DNA of 64,000 nucleotides from Burkholderiales bacterium Ga0077544 (GTDB taxonomy: Bacteria > Pseudomonadota > Gammaproteobacteria > Burkholderiales > Burkholderiaceae_D), in NCBI GenBank assembly GCA_001464355.1, contig LNEU01000026.1, forward strand, positions 480,239 to 544,238, read 5' to 3'. Positions 38,360 to 49,157 of the stretch are shown piece after piece. Made by a program: the position numbers and the translations under genes. The notes under the pieces are model-generated. The model was given only the letters and a program-made list of their open reading frames with translations. It was not told the DNA's origin and searched no databases. Each line of letters begins with the position of its first letter. Position 1 is the stretch's first letter.

Positions 38360-39511
38360 TTACAACTCCCCGTAGGAATGCAAACCCGACAAGAACATAT
38401 TCACGCCAAGGAAAGCAAACGTTGTGACCAGCAAACCGACAACCGCCCACCATGCAGCAACCTTGCCGCGTAAACCCTTCATCAAACGCATATGTAGCCA
38501 GGATGCGTAGTTGAGCCAGACGATCAGGGCCCAGGTTTCCTTCGGGTCCCATGACCAGTAACCACCCCACGCCTCGGCCGCCCACAAGGCACCCAGAATC
38601 GTGGCGATCGTGAAAAAGGCAAAACCGACCGCGATCGCCTTGTACATCACATCGTCCAGCACTTCGAGTGCAGGCAATCGATCAGCCAGCATGCCGTGAG
38701 ATTTCAACAGATAAGCAACCGCCACCATGGCGGCCAATGAAAATGTGCCATAACCAATGAAGTTGGCCGGCACATGAATTTTCATCCACCAGCTTTGCAA
38801 TGCCGGAACCAGCGGCTGGATTTCAGATGCGTCACGACTCACGGTATACCAAAGCAGAAAACCAACTGCAGCACTAATCACCAACAATACGAATGGCCCC
38901 AATTGATATGTCGCATATACCTGTTCGTAATACAGATAGAACAAGGCTGTGATCATGCAAAACAGGATGAACACTTCATACAAATTGGAAACCGGAATAT
39001 GGCCGACATCGGCACCGATCAGGTAAGACTCATACCAGCGCACCAGCATGCCTGTAAAACCCATGATAACCGCGGCCCAGCATAGTTTGCTACCGATAGA
39101 ACCGCCCGTCTCGGAGCGCGTAATCAAGCCACCCCAGTAGAACAATGTCGCCAAAAGAAACAGGGTACTCATCCACAGGATTGCCGATTGGCTGGACAGC
39201 AAATATTTCAGGAAGAATTTCTGTTCGCTCATCGCCAACGAACCGTCATACATCGCAATCGCCGACAAGGCGAGTACAGCCAGCAATGCTATCAGCCAGC
39301 GCACGGATTTCCAGTGCCAGCCTAGCCAAGCAAATGTCGGCGCTGTCAAAACCAGTATCACTTCTTCGTAGATGTCCATGTGATGGCCGAAGCGATTCAA
39401 CGCGAACAGGGATGCTGCCAGCAAGGCCGCGCCATACAACCAATCGATGATGGACAGGCGTTTAAAAAAACCTGGCGGCTGTGTATATATCTGATCTTGC
39501 ACTACATCCAT
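38360..39511 (-). CDS. ccsB: System II cytochrome c biogenesis protein CcsB/CcsA (haem handling)
   Basis: A 383-residue polytopic protein with the WWD-type haem-binding domain WGGYWSWDPKETWALIVW near the C-terminus and flanking conserved His residues. It works with ResB to move haem and attach it to apocytochromes c. The ATG at 39511 is chosen because GGAGAA precedes it by eight bases; a further in-frame ATG at 39583 would add 24 residues of unlikely sequence. It follows resB by about 140 bases. Confidence 0.94.
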   Translation of the reverse strand: MDVVQDQIYTQPPGFFKRLSIIDWLYGAALLAASLFALNRFGHHMDIYEEVILVLTAPTFAWLGWHWKSVRWLIALLAVLALSAIAMYDGSLAMSEQKFFLKYLLSSQSAILWMSTLFLLATLFYWGGLITRSETGGSIGSKLCWAAVIMGFTGMLVRWYESYLIGADVGHIPVSNLYEVFILFCMITALFYLYYEQVYATYQLGPFVLLVISAAVGFLLWYTVSRDASEIQPLVPALQSWWMKIHVPANFIGYGTFSLAAMVAVAYLLKSHGMLADRLPALEVLDDVMYKAIAVGFAFFTIATILGALWAAEAWGGYWSWDPKETWALIVWLNYASWLHMRLMKGLRGKVAAWWAVVGLLVTTFAFLGVNMFLSGLHSYGEL

Positions 39512-39652
39512 GACTATTCTCCGTAATGACTGCCGCCCACTTGCAAGATCATCTTGCTTGCGCGTACAAAGTGCAGTCTTCATTTCTTGCTACGAGTTCA
39601 GTTCGAGTGCGGCTTGAAAAACGCGACTCACTATATTCGAGTCCACTCGCTA

Positions 39653-41779
39653 TTAGCGCGCTGGACCGGTTTGCAATAATTGCTGCTTCAACACTTCAAA
39701 TTCCTTTTCGAAATCCATGGTCTTGCGCTGTGAACTAATGGCCATCAACGCATGTGAACTGGCACTGGCATCAGCTTCCGATTTAATCCAGATCCACAGG
39801 CGACGTTCGCGTATGTAAAACATCGAGAACACGCCGAGTACCAGCAACAGGCAGCCAAAGTAAACGATGTTTTTCCCAGGAGAACGTGTTACCTGCAGCA
39901 CCGAAGCCTTGATTTCATCAAAGCCTTGCAACTGTAGATAAACCGGCGCGCCGTAAAAGAATGCATCGGAAAAAGCATTCGTCGCCAGTTGCAAAAAGCG
40001 CCCGTGTTTTTCGTCTGGCTCTATCGCCTTCAGGCCATCTCTTTCACGTGCAACCTGCCACAAATCCCACAGGCTGCCGTTCAGAATTTTCATGAAAATA
40101 TCTGCTGCTTTTTCCTGATCCTGCGACGGTATTTTTTCGAGAAATTTTGAAACTGCAACATAACCCGCCTCTTGCATATCACCAGCAAAAATCGTCAAGC
40201 CTTTTAACGAAGATGCCTGCAATTGCGCACGCAATGCTGACACGTCCGCGCGCGTCTCTGGCAATGCGCGTTTGGCATAACGCTGTGCCGCCAATCCCCG
40301 CAACTCAGGATTCAGGATAGCGGCGCGCAAGCGCATCCACTCTTCCACCGTATCGTTATCATCTGCAGGAATACGCAAAAACCGGAACGGCTCTGCCGGC
40401 GATTCGCGCACACCGGCCAGGAAAACATAAGCCCCATCTACCAGCACAGGCTGCATATAGTTATTGTATTCACGCGCCTGGCCATTCTTGTCACGCAACT
40501 TGTATTGCACGCTAGGGCCGACGTTCTTCAAATCCTTGTTGTTCGCGGTCTTGGCAGCTGAACCAAGGTGCTTGTCAAGACTGGATGCCATGAAACTCTG
40601 GCCTGGATTAACGGCACGCACATCCTGTCCGTTTTGCGCCATATTCTCGACGTTGAAGGCGCGAAAGCCCGACCATTCTATCGTGTGATCGCCTCCTTTA
40701 TCTGCACCCAACGGTGACGTATTGCCAACCTCCCCCTGCATGGAAAATGCGGTATGTCCCAGGCCTTGCATCGGATAACCAGACAATTTCAATTTGCTGC
40801 CACCATCTTCAAAACTGGACTGATACATCGCAACTCCGCGATAGATCAGCGGTTCATTGACCTTGATGGTCGCCGCAAATACTTTGCCGTTTTCATGATC
40901 GGTGACGACGACATCGCTGGCAAATAATTTTGGCATGCCAGTCGAGTAGTAATCGATCACGAATTTTTTTAGCTGAATCGTGAATGGCAAATCCTGAATC
41001 AGCACGCCATCCTGCTGCGGAATGATGGCGGTACTGCTGCTGCTGCCTTCCGGGATAAGTGTATTGCCGCGAAAAGTTGGATTACCCAGACCAAGACGAT
41101 GCTGCGCAGGAATTTGCGCGATCACGCCATTGCCGGAAAACGGCGTTTTGTCGAAAATGAGTTTTTGTATGCGAATCGGCAACTCGGAATCCAGCAAACC
41201 ACCGATACAAATAATAATGATAGAGCTATGTGCAAAGATATAACCCCACTTGTTCGCAGCGCCCTGTTTGGCCGCGATCAAGGTGGCATTTTCCTTTTCA
41301 ACGACCTTGGCCTTGTACCCGTGCGCGGCAATCCTGGCCAGCGTTTGTGTCGTTAATTCGACACGCGTAAGTTTGCTTTGCCATTCCGCTTTGTGATGAA
41401 AATTGCGCAGTGACTGTTCCCGCACATTTTCACGCCAGCTACGCATATCCTTCAACATCTTGGGCGCATTACGAATCAGGCACAGCGATGTCGAAATCAC
41501 CAGGAAGGTCATGATCAGCAAGAACCACCACGTCGAATAGAGCGCGTACAGATTGAGCTTGGCGAACACTTCAAACCAGAACGGGCCGAACTGATTGACG
41601 TAATTCGTCATCGGCTCGTTTTGCTTGAGTACGGTACCGATAATCGACGCGATTGAAATCAGCGTCAGCAAGCTGATTGCAAAACGCATTGAAGACAGTA
41701 ACTCAACTGCATCTGCTAACCAGCGACGGCTGGTTTGTAATTCCCAACCGCCAGTATTTGTTTCTGTCTCGCTCTTCAT
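39653..41779 (-). CDS. resB: cytochrome c biogenesis protein ResB
   Basis: A 708-residue membrane protein: three N-terminal helices (starting FAISLLTLISIASIIGTVLK), WWFLLIMTFLVISTSLCLIR, then IFAHSSIIIICIGGLLDSEL, a large periplasmic domain (about 195-620) and a last helix (about 640-660, YFGCLLLVLGVFSMFYIRE). This is the ResB/Ccs1 layout; with CcsB it forms the System II haem lyase. It lies between ccsB and a cytochrome c4 gene on the same strand. Confidence 0.94.
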   Translation of the reverse strand: MKSETETNTGGWELQTSRRWLADAVELLSSMRFAISLLTLISIASIIGTVLKQNEPMTNYVNQFGPFWFEVFAKLNLYALYSTWWFLLIMTFLVISTSLCLIRNAPKMLKDMRSWRENVREQSLRNFHHKAEWQSKLTRVELTTQTLARIAAHGYKAKVVEKENATLIAAKQGAANKWGYIFAHSSIIIICIGGLLDSELPIRIQKLIFDKTPFSGNGVIAQIPAQHRLGLGNPTFRGNTLIPEGSSSSTAIIPQQDGVLIQDLPFTIQLKKFVIDYYSTGMPKLFASDVVVTDHENGKVFAATIKVNEPLIYRGVAMYQSSFEDGGSKLKLSGYPMQGLGHTAFSMQGEVGNTSPLGADKGGDHTIEWSGFRAFNVENMAQNGQDVRAVNPGQSFMASSLDKHLGSAAKTANNKDLKNVGPSVQYKLRDKNGQAREYNNYMQPVLVDGAYVFLAGVRESPAEPFRFLRIPADDNDTVEEWMRLRAAILNPELRGLAAQRYAKRALPETRADVSALRAQLQASSLKGLTIFAGDMQEAGYVAVSKFLEKIPSQDQEKAADIFMKILNGSLWDLWQVARERDGLKAIEPDEKHGRFLQLATNAFSDAFFYGAPVYLQLQGFDEIKASVLQVTRSPGKNIVYFGCLLLVLGVFSMFYIRERRLWIWIKSEADASASSHALMAISSQRKTMDFEKEFEVLKQQLLQTGPAR

Positions 41780-41861
41780 TCCATCATCCTAAAACCAGAT
41801 CCAGACATGCGCTGAATTCAGCAACGCCATCTTGAGTTGCTTGCACAACATCGATTGCCGT

Positions 41862-41894
41862 TGAAAAGAAAAAGGGGTAGCCTTGGCCACCCCT
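41862..41894 (-). terminator. terminator downstream of the cytochrome c4 gene
   Basis: On the minus strand AGGGGTGGCC pairs with GGCTACCCCT (one G-U pair, small loop), followed by a T-rich tract (complement of 41862-41873). It probably ends the cytochrome c4 transcript before resB. Confidence 0.75.
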
Positions 41895-41922
41895 CTCTAT
41901 TCATACTCTGGCAATTTTATTA

Positions 41923-42579
41923 TTATTTCAAGCCAGCAACATAATCTGAAACTGCCTGAATTTCCTCGTCCGACATCCGTTTCACAATCTTGTTCATCTG
42001 GTCGTTCTTGCGTGTATCAGCGCGGAAACTCATCAACTGCGCCGTTGTGTAAGCCTGATGCTGTCCAGCCAACCGCGGAAACTGTGCTGGCATACCTGCC
42101 CCGTTAGCGCTATGGCAAGCTGCACACGCAGGAACATTCTTCTCGGCGATACCACCGCGGAAAATTTTCTTGCCAAGCTCTACCGTGTCTTTGTTTTTGG
42201 CTGCGCCTGGCGTCGGTTTCGACTTCGCCAGATAAGCGATCAGGTTTTGCATGTCCTCTTCTGTCATGCCTTTGGCGATAGGCGCCATGATGGCATTTTT
42301 GCGTTCGCCACTTTTAAAGCTTACCAGTTGCTTGTGGATGTAAGCGCCGTGCTGCCCCGCAAGCGTTGGGTTCTCCGCAATCGAAGAATTACCCGCAGCA
42401 CCGTGACAAGCGATACAAGCTGTGATGTTGCGTGCCGCATCACCTGTGTTATAGAGCACTTCGCCTTTGGCAGCGTCGGCCTTGACCACCTTTTTTTCTT
42501 CGGCTGCATGCGCAACGGAAGCGATTGCCAGCAGCGAGATGCACAAGGATTTTACGATTGGTAAACAAATACGATTCAT
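41923..42579 (-). CDS. dihaem cytochrome c4
   Basis: A 218-residue periplasmic cytochrome with a signal peptide (about 1-25) and two tandem class I c-type domains. The haem motifs are CIACH (about residue 55) and CAACH (about residue 155), with paired Met-ligand regions KNAIMAPIAKGM and RKNDQMNKIVKRM. The layout matches cytochrome c4, which donates electrons to terminal oxidases. It is next to the ResBC system that would mature it. It is divergent from engB. Confidence 0.94.
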   Translation of the reverse strand: MNRICLPIVKSLCISLLAIASVAHAAEEKKVVKADAAKGEVLYNTGDAARNITACIACHGAAGNSSIAENPTLAGQHGAYIHKQLVSFKSGERKNAIMAPIAKGMTEEDMQNLIAYLAKSKPTPGAAKNKDTVELGKKIFRGGIAEKNVPACAACHSANGAGMPAQFPRLAGQHQAYTTAQLMSFRADTRKNDQMNKIVKRMSDEEIQAVSDYVAGLK

Positions 42580-42737
42580 TCAGACACCCTGAGACTTAGT
42601 ATTAAAATCTGCCCTATTGGCGACGTTTTTTGTTACAACCGATACGCTTTCCCTACTGCAGTGCAACAAGCGCAACCCCTTATTGTACAATAGCTTTCCG
42701 GCATTTTTGCCACACCTTTGCATTTTCTGCACATCCT

Positions 42738-43466
42738 ATGTCCCTACTTTGGCAAGCCCGCTTCTTCACCACGGTGAATCATCTCCGTGATTTGCCAAAT
42801 ACGCAAGTCCCTGAAATCGCTTTTGCCGGCCGCTCCAACGCCGGCAAATCTACCGCAATCAACATTCTGTCGAACCAGAAAAAACTGGCTTTTGCATCCA
42901 AAACACCGGGGCGCACACAGCACATCAATTACTTTTCAATTGGTGGCGCACGGGTTGGTCAACACCGAAAAGATGAAACCAAAGTCGACGAGATCCGCGG
43001 CTTGCTGGTTGATTTGCCCGGCTATGGCTATGCGCAAGTGTCCGGCTCGGCCAAGCTGCACTGGCAGGAATTGCTGGGCGATTACGTACAGCGGCGCGAA
43101 CAACTCGCCGCTCTAATATTGATCATAGATTCACGCCGACCTTTTACTGATCTGGATATTCAGATGCTGGAATGGTTTGCTCCTACGGGCAAACCGATCC
43201 ATTGCATACTGACGAAATCGGATAAATTAAATAGAAATGAATCGACCAATGCATTGCGTACTGCACGTACCATTCTGGCAAGCTATGTGGACGCAGACGG
43301 ACAACCATTTCCATTTACTGCTCAATTATTTTCGGCACTCAAGCGCAGCGGCATAGAAGAAGCAGATCAAAAAATTCTAGAATTACTGGGATTGAATGAA
43401 AATGAAGAAGACGCTAAAGACTTGCCGCCATGGTCGTCAGCGAGCGAAAATGACTTGAGCAAGTAA
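42738..43466 (+). CDS. engB: ribosome biogenesis GTPase EngB/YsxC
   Basis: From the ATG at 42738 the protein has 242 residues; 36 extra in-frame codons upstream are Cys-rich and unlike the family. G1 is [10 protein letters not shown]2 region [16 protein letters not shown]3 DLPGYGYA, G4 TKSDKL and G5 SAL. EngB is needed for 50S assembly. An insertion after NYF ([18 protein letters not shown]) lengthens the segment before G3, as in other Burkholderiales members. Confidence 0.94.
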   Translation: MSLLWQARFFTTVNHLRDLPNTQVPEIAFAGRSNAGKSTAINILSNQKKLAFASKTPGRTQHINYFSIGGARVGQHRKDETKVDEIRGLLVDLPGYGYAQVSGSAKLHWQELLGDYVQRREQLAALILIIDSRRPFTDLDIQMLEWFAPTGKPIHCILTKSDKLNRNESTNALRTARTILASYVDADGQPFPFTAQLFSALKRSGIEEADQKILELLGLNENEEDAKDLPPWSSASENDLSK

Positions 43467-43473
43467 TAAAAAC

Positions 43474-43511
43474 AAAAAAAAGCCCCGGAGAAAGGGGAGT
43501 ATCTCCGGGGC
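43474..43511 (-). terminator. strong intrinsic terminator of the engB-hemB gap, minus strand
   Basis: A 10-bp perfect GC-rich stem (43482-43491 with 43502-43511) is followed on the minus strand by U8. On the plus strand the same hairpin follows engB but lacks a T-run, so it is oriented to stop a minus-strand transcript. Confidence 0.85.
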
Positions 43512-43600
43512 AATAACGCCATATCGCATAGTACGACCTGGCCCCGCTCAGGGAGGAGAAGCGGGAGATGCAAAGCATCTACTACTAGGACGAGCACATG
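43474..43600 (-). ncRNA. candidate small RNA antisense to the hemB leader, three hairpins with C-rich loops
   Basis: Read on the minus strand from about 43600, the sequence folds as AGATGC-TTT-GCATCT (43566-43580), then AGCGGG-style stem CCCGCT/AGCGGG (43543-43548 with 43560-43565) with the 11-base loop TCTCCTCCCTG, a spacer, and a terminator stem GCCCCGGAGA/TCTCCGGGGC (43482-43511) with loop TACTCCCCTT, followed directly by eight T (complement of 43474-43481). C-rich loops and an intrinsic terminator are hallmarks of trans-acting sRNAs that target Shine-Dalgarno regions. From memory, a published 'anti-hemB' RNA motif of Burkholderiales lies at the same site in the same orientation; I could not compare sequences. 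The 5' end is not defined: TTGATT (complement of 43634-43639) is a possible -35 but no good -10 follows. Confidence 0.6.
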
Positions 43601-43635
43601 ATCGAAAAGTTTCATTTATTTGATCGCTTTTTTAA

Positions 43636-44676
<1,041 letters not shown>

Positions 44677-44816
44677 TGCACGGCAGTCAACATCCTGCAA
44701 CTGACGCGCCATATATTAGCGTGGTCATGTTGCAGAATTGTTCGGTCCAGCCATGGCACTGATCGACCGGTCAGCGCCCCCTCCTTATTCGCGCATCACT
44801 GCCATTTTCGGAAAGC

Positions 44817-45941
44817 ATGTTGCCTATGAATATTTATCAAATCAGTGAGCACCAGGTCACCCTTATCGGTGAAGTACCGTATGCCGCACCTGAAAGCGGC
44901 TTTCTGTGGATAGATGCGACCCACGATGAAGTGGCGGATAATCCCGAGCTTTGGCGCAACGCGATCGAGCATGCAACCGCTACCCGCATCTACGATTTGC
45001 ATCTGCAGGATGTCATCAATCAAAAACATCCTTCGTACTTTGATTCGACGCAAGACTACGCGATGGTTGTGTTTCGCAAATTATCCTTCAATGCTGATTT
45101 GGCATCCGTAGAAAGCAATATCGACAATAGTGAAAGACGCAAGATCCCGCCTGCTCTCAGCAAGTTAATGACGCAACCGGTGGCATTCTTGTTGATGGAA
45201 CGCGCACTTGTTACCGTACACGCCGCCAACAGTCGGACGATAGAAGCAACCCGTACGCGCTTGCTGGAATACAAGCACAAGCCGGAAGGGAACACGCAGC
45301 ATAATCGTCCGCCGACTTCACCGGCTGAGCTGGCGCTCCGCCTGCTCAATGCGATGGTCGATCAGTATCTCGATTTGCGTCAGCCGTTGACCGGCCAAAT
45401 TGATCGCTGGCAGCGCGCGCTTCTGAATCCACGCCGCGCATTTCAGGATTGGACAGCCTTGCTGGATGCACGCATAGAGTTGCGCAAACTCGATCACCTG
45501 TGTGAAGAGCAACACGATGCATTGCAGGAACTGCGCGACTACTTTGTCGACAACAATCAAGGCGAAAATAATCGTGCGCAAGATTTACTTCTGGTACGTG
45601 TCCACGATGTGATGGAACACATCACTCGCGTGCTGAATCATGCTCGCAGATTGGAAGCTTCGATAGAATCGGCGGTGCAAATCCATTTCTCTGCAATGGC
45701 ACACCGCACCAGCGAAATCATGCGCACTCTGACAGTGATTACCGCGCTCTTTATGCCGCTCACGGTGATCACCGGCATCTTCGGCATGAACTTTGTCGAT
45801 ATGCCTTTGCTTAAGAATCACTCAGGTTTCTGGATCGCGATGGGATTGATGCTGGCAATCGTCATCAGCCTGCTGCTCTTCTTCCGTCGAAGGCGCTATC
45901 TCGATGATAGAAGATCGGACAACGAGCGCCCGCGCGATTAA
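44817..45941 (+). CDS. corA: CorA-family divalent cation transporter
   Basis: A 374-residue protein with a soluble N-terminal alpha/beta domain, a long helix region (about 190-310) and two C-terminal membrane helices. The pore motif is GMNF in TGIFGMNFVDMPLL, the CorA signature. It transports Mg2+ or related divalent ions; Zn2+-exporting ZntB is the alternative, though the extended MPLL loop favours CorA. The start is at 44817 or at the Met three codons later. It is alone, between hemB and a terminator. Confidence 0.9.
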   Translation: MLPMNIYQISEHQVTLIGEVPYAAPESGFLWIDATHDEVADNPELWRNAIEHATATRIYDLHLQDVINQKHPSYFDSTQDYAMVVFRKLSFNADLASVESNIDNSERRKIPPALSKLMTQPVAFLLMERALVTVHAANSRTIEATRTRLLEYKHKPEGNTQHNRPPTSPAELALRLLNAMVDQYLDLRQPLTGQIDRWQRALLNPRRAFQDWTALLDARIELRKLDHLCEEQHDALQELRDYFVDNNQGENNRAQDLLLVRVHDVMEHITRVLNHARRLEASIESAVQIHFSAMAHRTSEIMRTLTVITALFMPLTVITGIFGMNFVDMPLLKNHSGFWIAMGLMLAIVISLLLFFRRRRYLDDRRSDNERPRD

Positions 45942-45960
45942 GCAGCAAGAACTCACAATA

Positions 45961-45990
45961 AAAAAGCGTCCTTGAATGGACGCTTTTTTA
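45961..45990. terminator. bidirectional terminator between corA and the peroxiredoxin gene
   Basis: AAGCGTCC (45964-45971) pairs with GGACGCTT (45978-45985) around TTGAAT; an A-run precedes and a T-run follows, so both convergent genes are served. Confidence 0.88.
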
Positions 45991-46010
45991 CCAGCAAGGT
46001 ATTTTTCAAC

Positions 46011-46649
46011 TCATTTATTCGGCTGTGGCGTCAGACGCAAGTACGGACGTTCGGCCTTGTAGCCTTTGGGAAATTTCTGCTTGATGACTTCCTCATCCTG
46101 AATCGTCAATGGGATGATCACATCATCACCGTCACGCCAGTTACCTGGGGTAGCAACCGTGTAACTATCCGTCAATTGCAATGCATCGATCACGCGCAAA
46201 ATTTCGTCGAAATTACGCCCTACGCTCATAGGGTAAGTCAATGTCAAGCGCACTTTCTTTTGCGGATCAATGATAAATACAGAACGCACTGTTGCCGTTG
46301 CCGATTGATTCGGGTGAATCATGTCATACAGCGTAGAAACAGATTTATCAGCATCGGCAACGATAGGAAAACCAACTACCGTTTTTTGCGTGGCTTCGAT
46401 ATCCTTGATCCATTCCAAATGCTTGTCAGCCGGATCGACGGATAACGCAATCGCTTTCACATTACGCTTGTCGAATTCCGCTTTCAATTTGGCCGTCAAA
46501 CCGAGTTCTGTCGTGCATACCGGAGTGAAATCTGCTGGATGTGAAAACAGAACGATCCAGGAATCACCTGCCCACTCATGAAATTTGATTTTTCCGATCG
46601 AGCTTTCTTGCTCGAAATCAGGGGCAATATCACCCAAACGTAAAGTCAT
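46011..46649 (-). CDS. 1-Cys peroxiredoxin (Prx6 type)
   Basis: From the ATG at 46649 (AGGAG six bases upstream) the protein has 212 residues. The peroxidatic Cys is in FSHPADFTPVCTTELG (about residue 45), with the Thr and later Arg of the active site, and the long C-terminal domain with DVIIPLTIQDEEV typical of Prx6. It reduces H2O2 and organic peroxides in the cytoplasm. It is transcribed alone. Confidence 0.93.
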   Translation of the reverse strand: MTLRLGDIAPDFEQESSIGKIKFHEWAGDSWIVLFSHPADFTPVCTTELGLTAKLKAEFDKRNVKAIALSVDPADKHLEWIKDIEATQKTVVGFPIVADADKSVSTLYDMIHPNQSATATVRSVFIIDPQKKVRLTLTYPMSVGRNFDEILRVIDALQLTDSYTVATPGNWRDGDDVIIPLTIQDEEVIKQKFPKGYKAERPYLRLTPQPNK

Positions 46650-46773
46650 TTTTTCTCCTTTGCAATGCAATCACGAAAGTCTGACTATAGCTGTGTCAGA
46701 CCGGTTTCCCAACGACAAATATTCACTATACAAATAACGAGAAGCTATGACCATGGCGCAATGACAGCCAAAC

Positions 46774-48618
46774 TCAAAACTGTTTGATCAGTGTCAAGGA
46801 TTGGGTAAATTTATCTGCCTTTTGGAAGCCGATCACGCGTCCGCCGCGAATTTCCTGCCCATTCTTGTCAAAGAAAATAATGCCCGGCGGGCCGAATAAA
46901 TTGAATCCGCGCAAGAGTGCTTTGTCATGCGCATCGTTGGCAGTGACGTCGACTTGCAGCAAAACCATATCAGCGAATTGTGCTTGCACGCGCGGATCGG
47001 CGAAGGTCAACTTTTCCATTTCTATGCAGGATACGCACCAGTCTGCGTAAAAATCCAGCATGACATTTTTGCCATGTGCTTTTGCAATGGCGGCATCCAG
47101 ATCAGCGACCGTTTTGACACGAGTGAATTCGGCGTGGGCTGCGCTATCTTTACGCATATGCGCTAACGGCGCAAATGCATCGCGGCCACCCGTAGTCACG
47201 CCGACCAATTGCATCAATCCCAGTGTGGTAAAAACCACTCCGACGGCTTTCGAGACCCAGCGCCCCTTTGCCGCCCACAACAAATAGGCGCCGTAAGCAA
47301 TCCCGAGTATGGTCCACGCAATCATTTGCACCGCATCGGGAATGACAGGAGATATCATCCAGATAGCCAGCCCTAACATCAACACGCCGAAAAAGCGTTT
47401 GACCGCAGTCATCCACGATCCCGCACGTGGCAAAAATGCGCCGGCGGACACGCCCACCAGTAACAAGGGCACGCTCATACCCATCGCCATCGCGAACAGG
47501 GCGCCACCGCCTGTCACAACGTCGCGCGTCTGACTGATATAAACCAACGCACCAGCCAGCGGTGCAGCAACGCATGGCCCGACAATCAAGGCAGACAAGG
47601 CTCCCATGACGAAAACACCGATCAATTTCCCGGCAGTCTGCTTCGATGATGCATGCGTCAACTTTCTTTGCACCGATGTATGCATTTGCAGGTGGTAGAC
47701 ATCGAACATCGATAACGCGAGGCCTACCATCAAGATAGCGAATGCGCCTAACATCCACGGATTTTGCAAGACAGCCGACAAGCCCTCTCCGACCAATCCT
47801 GCTGCGATACCCAGGCATGTATAAACCAGTGCCATGCCGAGCGAGTATAGAGAAGCCAATAACAACCCTCGACTGCGCTTTACCTGCGCGCCCTCGCCTA
47901 CAATGATGCTGGATAATATCGGCACCATAGGCAGTACACAGGGAGTGAATGCCAGACCTAGGCCCAGCAACAGGAAGAGCGGCATTATGGCCAATAACTT
48001 TCCGCTCTGCAGCGAACGCTCAATACGCCCTATATCTGAATCCAGCACCACTTTTGCACCTGTGCCATCGGCCAAAGGAAACACCTCCATACTCGGCTGC
48101 ACACTGCCGGTTATGTCGCCTTGGGCAAACAGTGCTATTTGAGAATCCATAGGCGAGTAGCACAAGCCCTTGTCCGAACAGCCTTGACTGGTGGCGATCA
48201 CCGTAAAATTTCCATTTGCCTGGACCGGGATGCGTATCGTCACGCTCTTCCGATACGTCTCTACATCTTTCTGGAATGTCTCATCGAACTTGATTTTGCC
48301 TGCTGGGATTTGCGGTTCGCCCAAGGTCGCATTGTTCGCTTTGAAGGCAAAGCGTTCGCGGTACATGTAGTAGCCATCTGCAATCGCGTATGTGATCGCT
48401 AAGGTTTTCTCATCGAGCATGCGAGCGGAAAATTTGAAAGCTACTTCAGGCGCGAGAAATTCTTCATCAGCATGCGCCGTGAAAGGCAAAGTGCACACCA
48501 AGAAAAGTAAAGCGATAGCGCGCGCGACGACAGTGCCAGCTTGGGATATTTTGCGCTTTTGCTTGCTGTAGCAAAAGCGATGCGAAGTGCGCAAGCCAAA
48601 CAACAAATTCTTAAGCAT
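46774..48618 (-). CDS. dsbD: thiol:disulfide interchange protein DsbD
   Basis: DsbD carries reducing power from cytoplasmic thioredoxin to the periplasm for DsbC and cytochrome c maturation. From the ATG at 48618, which overlaps the end of cutA by 8 bases, it has 614 residues. A signal peptide with an unusually long basic n-region ends near FTAHA. The N-terminal domain has CSDKGLCYSP, the eight-helix core includes FTPCVLPMVPIL and VGPCVAAPLAG, and the C-terminal thioredoxin domain has FYADWCVSCIEME. All three redox Cys pairs are present. Confidence 0.95.
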   Translation of the reverse strand: MLKNLLFGLRTSHRFCYSKQKRKISQAGTVVARAIALLFLVCTLPFTAHADEEFLAPEVAFKFSARMLDEKTLAITYAIADGYYMYRERFAFKANNATLGEPQIPAGKIKFDETFQKDVETYRKSVTIRIPVQANGNFTVIATSQGCSDKGLCYSPMDSQIALFAQGDITGSVQPSMEVFPLADGTGAKVVLDSDIGRIERSLQSGKLLAIMPLFLLLGLGLAFTPCVLPMVPILSSIIVGEGAQVKRSRGLLLASLYSLGMALVYTCLGIAAGLVGEGLSAVLQNPWMLGAFAILMVGLALSMFDVYHLQMHTSVQRKLTHASSKQTAGKLIGVFVMGALSALIVGPCVAAPLAGALVYISQTRDVVTGGGALFAMAMGMSVPLLLVGVSAGAFLPRAGSWMTAVKRFFGVLMLGLAIWMISPVIPDAVQMIAWTILGIAYGAYLLWAAKGRWVSKAVGVVFTTLGLMQLVGVTTGGRDAFAPLAHMRKDSAAHAEFTRVKTVADLDAAIAKAHGKNVMLDFYADWCVSCIEMEKLTFADPRVQAQFADMVLLQVDVTANDAHDKALLRGFNLFGPPGIIFFDKNGQEIRGGRVIGFQKADKFTQSLTLIKQF

Positions 48619-48952
48619 TCCGTTCCTTACTCGTTTCCTGCTTGATCCAATCCAGATAAGCCGGCAATCCATCAACAATCGGAATGGCAATAATCTCTGG
48701 CACGGCATACGGATGAGCTGTCTTGATTGCAGCTTCTAACTCGGCGTAGTGAGCGGAGGTGGTTTTGATTTGCATCGCTACTTCCTGCCCTTCCTCAATC
48801 TGCCCTTCCCAACGGTAAATGGAGCGCATCGCTGGCAAGATATTGACGCAGGCTGCCAACCGTCGTTCGACTAGGGAGCGCGCCAATTGTTCTGCGAATT
48901 CTTTACTTGGAGCATTGCTTAAAACCAGCAAGACTTGAGATGCAAGCAACAT
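48611..48952 (-). CDS. cutA: divalent-cation tolerance protein CutA
   Basis: A 113-residue trimeric CutA1 protein with CVNILPAMRSIYRWEG, EEGQEVAMQIKTT and HPYAVPEIIAIPI, the family core. The precise role is unsettled; it was linked to copper tolerance and periplasmic thiol enzymes. It overlaps dsbD by 8 bases, and the pair is downstream of the ribosomal block on the same strand but beyond a terminator and a 205-bp gap. Confidence 0.94.
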   Translation of the reverse strand: MLLASQVLLVLSNAPSKEFAEQLARSLVERRLAACVNILPAMRSIYRWEGQIEEGQEVAMQIKTTSAHYAELEAAIKTAHPYAVPEIIAIPIVDGLPAYLDWIKQETSKERNA

Positions 48953-49090
48953 GGTGAAAAGAAAACGGTTAAGTGTCGATGGTGATTGAAGGACTCAAAG
49001 TAAGTAACATTAAATTATCTCCGCTTACCTCTATAGTTAGGCCCTCTATCTTGCCACAAACAACGCTCTATAGAAGCGTCGCCGCAAAAG

Positions 49091-49117
49091 CAAAAGCCAG
49101 GCTATGCCTGGCTTTTG
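49091..49117 (-). terminator. terminator at the end of the ribosomal protein supercluster
   Basis: CAAAAGCCAGGC pairs perfectly with GCCTGGCTTTTG (12 bp, 3-base loop TAT). The stem itself ends in a T4 run on the minus strand and further T-rich sequence follows. It closes transcription after rplQ, 40 bases past its stop. Confidence 0.85.
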
Positions 49118-49157
49118 TTGTACATGCAATCGCGTTTGCGATTACTTGCTAATTGGC

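Noticed and set aside
48953..49090. Repeated CTCTATAG-like strings upstream of cutA
   Set aside because: Two or three partial copies (near 49030, 49045 and 49070) are too short and degenerate to call an operator or repeat; they may include promoter elements of cutA but no clear pair of boxes was found.
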